Positions 1-5,543 of a DNA stretch of 5,543 nt are shown here, one piece after another. How positions within the stretch are numbered: position 1 is the stretch's first letter; each line of letters opens with the position of its first letter. Under the pieces are notes generated by a model. That model was not told the origin of the DNA. It saw only the letters and a program-made list of their open reading frames with translations, and searched no databases. Both the position numbers and the translations under genes were made by a program. Source of the DNA: Alphaproteobacteria bacterium (GTDB lineage Bacteria; Pseudomonadota; Alphaproteobacteria; VGEJ01). The DNA is taken from NCBI GenBank assembly GCA_016869335.1, contig VGEJ01000197.1:1-5543 (forward strand), written 5' to 3'.

Positions 1-44
1 TGGGGCACCAGAGGTGGCGCGCCGAATTCGAGTGTCCGCTGGGG

Positions 45-1001
45 TCAGCCGGGCGGGGGCTCGCGACGCGCGGCGACCATGAGTTCGCTGACGTGGCGGG
101 CGCAACTCTCGCCCAGCGCGCGCAGGTCATACCCGCCCTCGAGAACCGAAACGAGCCGCCCCGCACAGTGCCGGGCGGCACGGGCGGCAAGCTCGCGGGT
201 TACCCACGCGAAGTCGTCCTCGCCGAGCCTGAGCGCGGCGAGCGGGTCATCCGCATGGGCGTCGAACCCGGCCGAGACGAAGACGAACTCGGGCGCGAAG
301 GTGTCTAGCGCGGGCAGGATGCGCCCCTGCCAGGCGGCCCGGAACTCGTGCGACCCGGCCCCCGCCTCTAGCGGCTCGTTGACGATATTGCCGACGCCCA
401 CCTCGGTGCGCGCGCCGGTGCCGGGGTAGAACGGGTGCTGGTGCGAGGAAGCGAAGAACAAGTCGGGGTCGGCGTCGAACATCACCTGCGTGCCATTGCC
501 GTGATGGACGTCGAAATCAAGGACGGCGACGCGGCGCAGCCCATAGGCCTCCCGCGCATGCAACGCGCCGATGACGACGTTGTTGAACAGGCAGAAGCCC
601 ATCGCACGCACGGGTTCGGCGTGGTGGCCACACGGTCGCACCGCGCAGAACGCGTTGCGGGCCTCGCCGGCCATGACCGCATCGACTGCCGCAATCAGCG
701 CACCGGCCGCACGGCGCGCCGCCTCGCCCGAACCGGGCGAAACGACGGTATCCGGGTCGAGCCGGCCATAGCCGCGTTTCGGGATCGCGCCGAGCAGGGC
801 CTCGACGTAAGCCTGGGGGTGGGCGCGGGCGATCTGCGCCACGCTCGCGGCCGGCGCTTCGCGCCGCTCGAGTTCCGAGAAGCGCTCATCAGCCAGCGCG
901 GACAGCACCGCGGTTAGGCGCTCAGCCCGTTCGGGATGGCCTGGGCCGGTGTCGTGCGCGAGGCAGGCGGCGTGGGTGTAGAGGATCGTCGTCATCGTCA
1001 T
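45..1001 (-). CDS. Histone deacetylase family protein (zinc-dependent amidohydrolase), complete
   Basis: This 318-residue protein belongs to the arginase/deacetylase-fold family that includes bacterial HDAC-like amidohydrolases, AcuC and acetylpolyamine amidohydrolases. These enzymes remove acyl groups from amines such as acetyl-lysine or acetylpolyamines using one zinc ion. Motifs seen in order are HPERAERL (22-29), the His pair in GHHAE (126-127), MGFCLFNN (134-141), DFDVHHGNGTQ (162-172), SAGFDAHADDP (243-253) and LEGGYD (287-292). By family comparison the zinc ligands are D164, H166 and D247, and Y291 is the transition-state tyrosine. No signal peptide or membrane segment is visible, so it is probably cytoplasmic. 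The length suits a single-domain bacterial member. The start at 1001 is preceded by a weak GGCGGA about 10 bases upstream; a second ATG two codons in (995) is possible but less well spaced. The segment before the His pair reads RPCGHH, where RPPGHH is usual. It is divergent from the efflux operon. The family is certain; the substrate cannot be told from sequence. Confidence 0.95.
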   Translation of the reverse strand: MTMTTILYTHAACLAHDTGPGHPERAERLTAVLSALADERFSELERREAPAASVAQIARAHPQAYVEALLGAIPKRGYGRLDPDTVVSPGSGEAARRAAGALIAAVDAVMAGEARNAFCAVRPCGHHAEPVRAMGFCLFNNVVIGALHAREAYGLRRVAVLDFDVHHGNGTQVMFDADPDLFFASSHQHPFYPGTGARTEVGVGNIVNEPLEAGAGSHEFRAAWQGRILPALDTFAPEFVFVSAGFDAHADDPLAALRLGEDDFAWVTRELAARAARHCAGRLVSVLEGGYDLRALGESCARHVSELMVAARREPPPG

Positions 1002-1092
1002 GGCGGTCTTGTCCGCCTAGTGTCCCGCGAACGGTGTGGAAATGCTACCTTGCCGGCTTTGCGCCGTGGTAGCCGTAGTTGATAGCTGAACG
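1002..1092. promoter_or_regulatory. Divergent intergenic region between the deacetylase and efflux genes
   Basis: These 91 bp separate two divergently transcribed start codons, so promoters for both genes are expected here or in the flanking coding sequence. I found no convincing -35/-10 pair in either direction. TTGCCG at 1050-1055 on the plus strand resembles a -35 hexamer, but no good -10 box lies 16-18 bases downstream. No strong Shine-Dalgarno sequence precedes the adaptor ATG at 1093. An imperfect inverted repeat (1044-1073) is the main visible structure. The regulatory role is inferred from position only. Confidence 0.4.
1044..1073. repeat. Imperfect inverted repeat upstream of the efflux operon (possible operator or 5' leader hairpin)
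   Basis: GCTACC at 1044-1049 is perfectly complementary to GGTAGC at 1068-1073. Between them CGGC (1054-1057) pairs with GCCG (1063-1066) around a five-base loop, so the whole forms a broken 10-bp stem with an asymmetric internal loop. It ends 19 bases before the adaptor start codon. Such a site could bind a dimeric repressor of the TetR or MarR type, which commonly control RND pumps, or fold in the mRNA leader. No regulator gene is in the window and no T-tract follows, so a terminator is unlikely. In GC-rich DNA a repeat of this size can occur by chance. Confidence 0.3.
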
Positions 1093-2211
1093 ATGCGTGT
1101 GTGGAGCCAGATCGCCGCGACGGCCGTCTTGGCCGCGGTGGGGGCGGCGGGATGGTTCTATCGCGATGAGGTCGGGAGCTTGCTGGCCGATGGCGGCGAG
1201 CGGCCGGCCGCTGCGGCCCGTGGTCCGGGCGGCTTCGCCGTGCCGGTCGAGGTTGCCGTAGCGAGCAGCGGCGAGGTGGTGAGCACGGTCTCCGCCCTGG
1301 GCACGGCACGCGCCAACGAGGCGGTATCGATTACCGCGGAAGTCACCGCCGTCGTGCGGCGGATCGCGTTCGTCGATGGTGGACGGGTGGCCAAGGGCGA
1401 TGTCCTGTTCGAGCTTGACGCGGGCGAGATCAATGCGGAAATCCAGGAGACGCGGGCAGAGCGCGACAACGCGCGCCAGCTCCTCGATCGGGCGCAGCGG
1501 CTGTTCGAGTCCGGCAATACACCACAGTCGCGACTGGACGAGCTCACCGCCCAGGTGCGGGTCAGCGAAGCGCGCGTGCAGGCGCGCGAGCTCATGCTTG
1601 AGGACTATGTCGTGCGCGCGCCCTTCGACGGCACGGTCGGCCTGCGTCAGGTGAGCGTCGGCGCTCTGGTCACCCCGGGCCTCGAGATCACCACCCTCGA
1701 TGATACCACGCGCATGAAGGCGGACTTCCGCGTGCCCGAGACGGCGCTGGCCGCATTGCGGCCCGGTCTCCACCTCGAGGCGCGGAGCGCGGCGTTTCCG
1801 GGCCGCGTGTTCGAGGGCACGGTCGCGACCATCGACACTCGAGTCGATCCCGATACACGCTCGATCGTCGTGCGCACGATCATTCCGAACTCTGATGGCC
1901 TGATCCGCCCCGGCATGTTTCTCACCGCCGCCCTGACCGTCGCGCGGCGGACCGACGCGATCCTGATCCCCGAACAGGCGGTCGTCACCAGCGGCGAGGG
2001 CCACTTCGTCTTTGCCGTCATCGACGGTGCCGCGGTGCGCACCGACGTCACGCTCGGCGAGCACACCGCCGCCGGCATGGTCGAGGTCGTCGAGGGCCTG
2101 GCGCCCGGCATCCCGGTGATCATCGCCGGCGTCCAGAAGGTGAGCGACGGCGCACCGGTGCAGGTGATCGGCGCCCAGCCCGGCGCGGACGAACCCAAGA
2201 CCGGAGCCTGA
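1093..2211 (+). CDS. RND efflux pump periplasmic adaptor subunit (membrane fusion protein, HlyD/AcrA-type)
   Basis: The 372-residue product is the adaptor that links an inner-membrane RND permease to an outer-membrane channel. Residues 5-23 form one hydrophobic segment, a membrane anchor or signal sequence. There is no cysteine anywhere in the protein, so it is not a lipoprotein as AcrA is. From about residue 50 come a first beta-barrel strand, the first half of the lipoyl domain (about 76-110, including VDGGRVAKGDVLFELD), an alpha-helical hairpin (about 111-170) with a turn near SGNTPQSRLDEL, the second lipoyl half (VRAPFDGTVG, 174-183), the beta-barrel (about 205-285, containing DTRSIVVRT and LIRPGMF) and a membrane-proximal domain (about 287-360, starting ILIPEQAVV). 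The hairpin is short to medium in length. The start is firm upstream: an in-frame TGA lies at 1087-1089, one codon before ATG 1093. GTG at 1099 is an alternative. The permease gene follows after a single base. Substrate is unknown. Confidence 0.95.
   Translation: MRVWSQIAATAVLAAVGAAGWFYRDEVGSLLADGGERPAAAARGPGGFAVPVEVAVASSGEVVSTVSALGTARANEAVSITAEVTAVVRRIAFVDGGRVAKGDVLFELDAGEINAEIQETRAERDNARQLLDRAQRLFESGNTPQSRLDELTAQVRVSEARVQARELMLEDYVVRAPFDGTVGLRQVSVGALVTPGLEITTLDDTTRMKADFRVPETALAALRPGLHLEARSAAFPGRVFEGTVATIDTRVDPDTRSIVVRTIIPNSDGLIRPGMFLTAALTVARRTDAILIPEQAVVTSGEGHFVFAVIDGAAVRTDVTLGEHTAAGMVEVVEGLAPGIPVIIAGVQKVSDGAPVQVIGAQPGADEPKTGA
2203..2206 (+). promoter_or_regulatory. Ribosome binding site of the RND permease, inside the adaptor 3' end
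   Basis: GGAG lies six bases before the permease ATG at 2213 and within the last codons of the adaptor gene. The adaptor stop TGA (2209-2211) falls between this site and the ATG. The arrangement supports the chosen permease start and suggests translational coupling, which would keep adaptor and permease synthesis in step. Confidence 0.7.
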
Positions 2212-2212
2212 C

Positions 2213-5200
2213 ATGGGATTGTCCGGCCTCTCGGTGCGTCGTCCCGTGTTTGCCACGGTGCTCAGCGCGGTGCTCCTGATCTTCGGTCTCGCCGCGTACC
2301 GCACCCTGCCAGTGCGCGAGTATCCCGACATCGACAAGCCCATTGTCTCGATCGACACGGTTTATCGCGGCGCCTCCGCGCCGGTGATCGAGAGCCAGGT
2401 GACACAGGTGCTCGAAGAGGCGGTGTCGGGAATCGAGGGCATCGATACCATCACCTCCAACAGCCGCGAGGAGTCCGCCTCGGTCAACATCGAGTTCACG
2501 ATCAACCGCGACATCGAAGCCGCGGCCAACGATGTCCGCGATCGCGCCGGCCGGGCGGCCCGTGCGCTGCCCGATGCCGCCGAGGCGCCCTCGATCGCCA
2601 AGACCGACGCCGACTCGCAGGCGGTGCTGTGGCTGTCGCTGACCAGCGATCGCATGAACGCGCTCGATCTCACTGACTACGCCGAGCGCTACCTGGTCGA
2701 CCCGATGTCGACGGTTCCTGGCGTGGCCCGGGTTCGCATCGGCGGGGCCAGGAAGTACGCGATGCGGATATGGCTCGACCCGGCGGCGCTGGCGGCGCGT
2801 GGCCTCACCGCCCAGGACGTCGAGGCGGCGGTGCGCCGGCAGAACCTCGAGCTGCCTTCGGGTCGCGTCGAGTCGCTGCAGCGCGAGCTGGCGGTGCGCA
2901 CCGAATCGGCGCTCACGACCGAGGACGAATTCCGCCGCATCGTCGTTGCCGAGGCCAACGGCTACCTCGTGCGGCTGAGCGAGGTGGCCGAGGTCGAGCT
3001 CGGCCCGGAGGACGAGCGCAGCGAACTGCGCTCGAACGGCCGCGCCGCCGTGGGCATCGGCATCATCAAGCAGTCCAAGGCAAACACGCTGGAGGTTGCC
3101 ACCGGCGTGCGGGCCGAGGCCGAACGGCTGCGGGCGGTCTTGCCGCAGGGCACCGCGCTCGATGTCACCTACGACCAGTCGGTCTTCATTCGGCAATCGA
3201 TCGACGAGGTCTTCGTGGCGATGGCGATCTCGCTGGCGCTCGTCGTCGGCGTGATCTTCGTCTTCCTGCGCAGCGTGCGTGCCACGGCCATTCCGACGCT
3301 CGCCATCCCGGTGTCGATCATCGCCGCGTTCTCCGTCATCGCCGTGCTCGGTTTTTCCGTCAACGTGTTGACGTTGCTCGCGATCGTGCTCGCGATCGGG
3401 CTGGTCGTCGATGACGCGATCGTCGTGCTCGAGAACATCCACCGGCGGATCGAGGAAGGGGAGCCGCCGCTCCTCGCCGCGGTGCGCGGCGCCCGCCAGA
3501 TCGCGTTTGCGGTCGTGGCGACGACGCTCGTCTTGGCGGCCGTGTTCGTGCCGATCTCGTTCATGGAGGGGTCCACGGGGCGGCTGTTCCGCGAGTTCGG
3601 GATCACGGTCGCGGCGGCGGTTCTGTTCTCCGGGCTGGTCGCGCTCTCGCTCACGCCGATGTTGTGCTCGAAGCTGCTGCGCCCGGTCGGCGAAGAGGGT
3701 CCGCTCTACCGTGCAAGCGAGATCGGCTTCCGCGCCCTCCATGACGGATACCGCTGGCTACTGCAGCGTGCGACCCGCATGCCGATCGTGGTGCTGGCAC
3801 TCGCGGCCGCGGTCTCCGGCGTGGCCTTTGAGCTCTACCGTGTCTTGCCCAAGGAGGTCGCGCCGACCGAGGACCGCGGTGTGATCTTCATCCCGGTGAG
3901 CGGTCCCGAGGGTGCGAGCCTCGAGTACATGCGCCGCTACGTGCTGGCGATCGAGGGTCAGCTCCTGCCGCTGCTCGACACGGGGGTGGTGGAGCGCGTA
4001 TTCACGATCCTCGCGCCGGGCTTCGGGCGCCCCGGACAGATCAACTCCGCCTTCACCCTCGTCCGCCTGCGCAATTGGTCCGAGCGCGACGTCGCGCAAC
4101 AAGCGCTGGCCGCGCAGCTCATGCCCAAGCTTCTGGCGGTGCCCGGTGTGCGCGCCTTCCCGATCAACCCCGCGAGCCTGGGGCAGGGCTTCGGCAACTC
4201 GCCGGTACAGATGGTGCTGGGCGGGCCGAGCTATGAGGTGCTGGCGGGATGGCGCGATCGGGTGCTGGCGCGCGCACGCACCAACGAGCGGCTCCTCAAC
4301 GTCAGCTCCGACTACGAAGAGACGCGGCCCGAGCTGAAGGTCGAGATCGACCGCGACCGCGCGGGCGACCTCGGTGTTTCGGTCGAGGAGATCGGGCGCA
4401 CGCTCGAGGTGCTGCTCGGCTCGCGCTTCGTCACCACGTTCGTGCGCGGCGGCAAGGAGTACAACGTCATCCTGCAAGCACCGCGCGCGATGCGCACGAA
4501 CCAGAGCCAGCTCGCCGGCATCTACGTGCGTTCGACGGCCAGCGGCGAGTTGATCCCGCTGGCCAATCTCGTGCGCGTCTACGAGGGCGCAGGCGCCCGC
4601 GAGCTCAAGCGCGTCGATCGGCTGCGCGCGATCACGATCTCGGCTTCGCTCGCGCCGGGCTACACCATCGGCGAGGCGGTCGCCTATCTCGATGCGGTGG
4701 CCGCTGCCGAGCTGCCGCCCGAGGCGCGCGTGAGCTACCAGGGCGAATCGCGCGAGTTCCTGCGCTCGAGCCAGTCGCTGCTCCTGACCTTCGGCCTCGC
4801 GCTCCTGGTGGTGTTCCTGGTTCTCGCGGCGCAGTTCGAGAGCTTCATCCATCCGCTGGTGATCATCCTCGTGGTGCCGCTTGCCGTCACCGGGGCGCTC
4901 GGCGCGCTCATCTGGAGCGGCCTCACGCTCAACGTGTACTCCCAGATCGGCATCATCATGCTGATCGGCCTGATCACGAAGAATGCGATCCTGATCGTGG
5001 ACTTCGCCAATCAGCTCCGCGACCGCGGCCTGCGCATCGCCGACGCGGTGCGCGAGGCGGCGGTGATTCGGCTGCGCCCGATCCTCATGACCACCATCGC
5101 CACCGCGGTGGGTGCGGTGCCGCTGGCGCTGGCTACGGGTGCCGGCGCCGAGGCGCGCGAGGCACTCGGCGTCGTCGTCATCGGAGGGATCACGTTCTCG

Positions 5201-5338
5201 ACCGTGCTGAGCCTGTTCGTGGTGCCGGTGTTGTACGTGCTTTTGGCGCGCTTCACCCTCCCGACCGGCTACATCGCGCGGCGGCTGAGCGCGCTGGAAG
5301 CGGAGCACCCCGCCCGCGCCACGGCCGCCGCGGAGTGA
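2213..5338 (+). CDS. RND efflux transporter permease (HAE-1 / AcrB-type), complete
   Basis: This 1041-residue inner-membrane protein is a proton-driven exporter of the hydrophobe/amphiphile efflux class, about the size of AcrB. It opens with SVRRPVFATV (7-16), a first membrane helix (about 11-30) and PVREYPDID (33-41), followed by the porter domain. Helices 2-6 run from about 333 and helices 8-12 fill the C-terminal part, with a second large periplasmic loop between helices 7 and 8, giving the usual duplicated 12-helix plan. The proton relay is complete. GLVVDDAIVVLEN in helix 4 supplies D400 and D401 (AcrB D407/D408). ITKNAILIVDF in helix 10 supplies K923 (AcrB K940). RLRPILMTT in helix 11 supplies R953 and T960 (AcrB R971/T978). 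I see no frameshift or gap. The N-terminal style recalls pumps such as MexK that work with a single adaptor, but the exact subfamily and substrates are not decided. It is coupled to the adaptor gene, and no outer-membrane channel gene follows. Confidence 0.97.
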   Translation: MGLSGLSVRRPVFATVLSAVLLIFGLAAYRTLPVREYPDIDKPIVSIDTVYRGASAPVIESQVTQVLEEAVSGIEGIDTITSNSREESASVNIEFTINRDIEAAANDVRDRAGRAARALPDAAEAPSIAKTDADSQAVLWLSLTSDRMNALDLTDYAERYLVDPMSTVPGVARVRIGGARKYAMRIWLDPAALAARGLTAQDVEAAVRRQNLELPSGRVESLQRELAVRTESALTTEDEFRRIVVAEANGYLVRLSEVAEVELGPEDERSELRSNGRAAVGIGIIKQSKANTLEVATGVRAEAERLRAVLPQGTALDVTYDQSVFIRQSIDEVFVAMAISLALVVGVIFVFLRSVRATAIPTLAIPVSIIAAFSVIAVLGFSVNVLTLLAIVLAIGLVVDDAIVVLENIHRRIEEGEPPLLAAVRGARQIAFAVVATTLVLAAVFVPISFMEGSTGRLFREFGITVAAAVLFSGLVALSLTPMLCSKLLRPVGEEGPLYRASEIGFRALHDGYRWLLQRATRMPIVVLALAAAVSGVAFELYRVLPKEVAPTEDRGVIFIPVSGPEGASLEYMRRYVLAIEGQLLPLLDTGVVERVFTILAPGFGRPGQINSAFTLVRLRNWSERDVAQQALAAQLMPKLLAVPGVRAFPINPASLGQGFGNSPVQMVLGGPSYEVLAGWRDRVLARARTNERLLNVSSDYEETRPELKVEIDRDRAGDLGVSVEEIGRTLEVLLGSRFVTTFVRGGKEYNVILQAPRAMRTNQSQLAGIYVRSTASGELIPLANLVRVYEGAGARELKRVDRLRAITISASLAPGYTIGEAVAYLDAVAAAELPPEARVSYQGESREFLRSSQSLLLTFGLALLVVFLVLAAQFESFIHPLVIILVVPLAVTGALGALIWSGLTLNVYSQIGIIMLIGLITKNAILIVDFANQLRDRGLRIADAVREAAVIRLRPILMTTIATAVGAVPLALATGAGAEAREALGVVVIGGITFSTVLSLFVVPVLYVLLARFTLPTGYIARRLSALEAEHPARATAAAE

Positions 5339-5360
5339 GGACGGCGCCCGATCAGGTGGT

Positions 5361-5374
5361 AGGGCCTCAGCCCT
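5361..5374. terminator. Small hairpin between the convergent genes (weak terminator candidate)
   Basis: AGGGC (5361-5365) and GCCCT (5370-5374) can pair around a CTCA loop, 22 bases after the permease stop, and they overlap the stop codon of the convergent VOC gene. A wider pair, ATCAGGT (5351-5357) with ACCTGAT (5386-5392), encloses it. There is no T-tract on either side, so a classical intrinsic terminator is not supported. The structure may be chance, or may only weakly slow transcription from both directions. Confidence 0.2.
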
Positions 5375-5543
5375 TCACAAGGCCGACCTGATTGCCTTCG
5401 GGGTCGGCGAAGATTGCGAACATCACCATGTTGGGGATCTCGGTGACCGGCACGATGGTTTTGCCGCCGGCGCGCTCGATCTTTTTGAGCACGGCGCCAG
5501 GATCGGCAGCCTGCACATAGATCACCGTCTGCGCCTTCTTGTC
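5367..5543 (-). CDS. VOC (glyoxalase/bleomycin-resistance fold) family protein, C-terminal part only
   Basis: The window holds the last 58 codons and the TGA stop of a minus-strand gene whose 5' part lies beyond the right edge. The visible part starts in frame with DKKAQTVIYVQAADPGAVL, matching the beta strand and first helix of a VOC beta-alpha-beta-beta-beta module. It continues with a helix ending KKIERAGGKTIVP, then NMVMFAIFADPEGNQVGL, the final strands ending in the typical DPEGN turn. VOC proteins include glyoxalase I, dioxygenases and fosfomycin- or bleomycin-resistance proteins. The position where many metal-dependent members have a Glu ligand after DPEGNxx is Gly here (GNQVGL), as in a large group of small uncharacterised VOC proteins. 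Function therefore cannot be assigned. It converges on the permease gene with 28 bp between the two stop codons. Confidence 0.88.
   Translation of the reverse strand, partial: DKKAQTVIYVQAADPGAVLKKIERAGGKTIVPVTEIPNMVMFAIFADPEGNQVGLVKG

Noticed and set aside
1050..1078. A possible sigma-70 promoter with TTGCCG as the -35 box upstream of the adaptor.
   Set aside because: The bases 16-18 positions downstream (around CCGTAG) are a poor match to a -10 box, so the pair was not called as a promoter.
1045..2358. A 437-codon minus-strand frame covering the adaptor gene.
   Set aside because: It overlaps the well-supported adaptor completely, its product resembles no family, and its composition is that of an antisense shadow.
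3375..3398. A perfect tandem 12-bp repeat (TGCTCGCGATCG twice) in the permease gene.
   Set aside because: It encodes LAIVLAIG in helix 4 just before the Asp pair. AcrB has the same number of residues between the conserved Leu-Thr and the Asp pair, so no residues were gained. It reflects repeated hydrophobic residues and biased codons, not a recent duplication.
2120..3742. A 540-codon open frame on the minus strand, antisense to the adaptor end and first half of the permease.
   Set aside because: Its translation is dominated by Arg, Asp, His, Glu and Gln with no recognisable domain, as expected from the complement of GC-rich codons. The plus strand encodes a clearly conserved RND permease.
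3758..5308. A 516-codon open frame on the minus strand, antisense to the second half of the permease.
   Set aside because: It has the same low-complexity charged composition and no domain, and lies entirely within the conserved permease. It is a shadow frame of high-GC coding DNA.
4249..5391. A 380-codon plus-strand frame overlapping the permease in another frame and running past its stop.
   Set aside because: Its Arg-, Ala- and Gly-rich translation has no domain, and it duplicates sequence already explained by the permease frame.

Overview
The window is GC-rich (about two thirds G+C by eye) with tightly packed genes. Every recognisable product is a common proteobacterial type. The style fits an alpha- or related proteobacterium from the environment, but no rRNA or marker gene is present, so this placement is an inference from composition and protein style.

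Layout: (1) positions 45-1001, minus strand, encode a complete zinc-dependent histone-deacetylase-like amidohydrolase with all catalytic motifs. (2) A 91-bp divergent intergenic region (1002-1092) carries an imperfect inverted repeat close to the start of the next gene. (3) Positions 1093-2211, plus strand, encode the periplasmic adaptor (membrane fusion protein) of a tripartite RND efflux pump. One base later, positions 2213-5338 encode the inner-membrane RND permease with an intact proton-relay set. The two form a translationally coupled operon. (4) After 28 bp, the 3' end of a convergent minus-strand gene (5367 to the window edge) encodes the C-terminal 58 residues of a VOC/glyoxalase-fold protein.

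The adaptor and permease should form the inner-membrane and periplasmic parts of a proton-driven exporter of the HAE-1 (multidrug) class. No outer-membrane channel gene and no regulator gene lies in the window, so the channel must come from elsewhere. The deacetylase and the VOC protein are transcribed away from or towards the pump operon and have no demonstrated functional link to it.

I looked for an undescribed system and did not find one. The long antisense reading frames inside the pump genes behave like high-GC shadow frames. The few items worth a second look are modest: the inverted repeat upstream of the pump, a Cys in place of the usual second Pro ahead of the catalytic His pair of the deacetylase, and the absence of a local outer-membrane channel.
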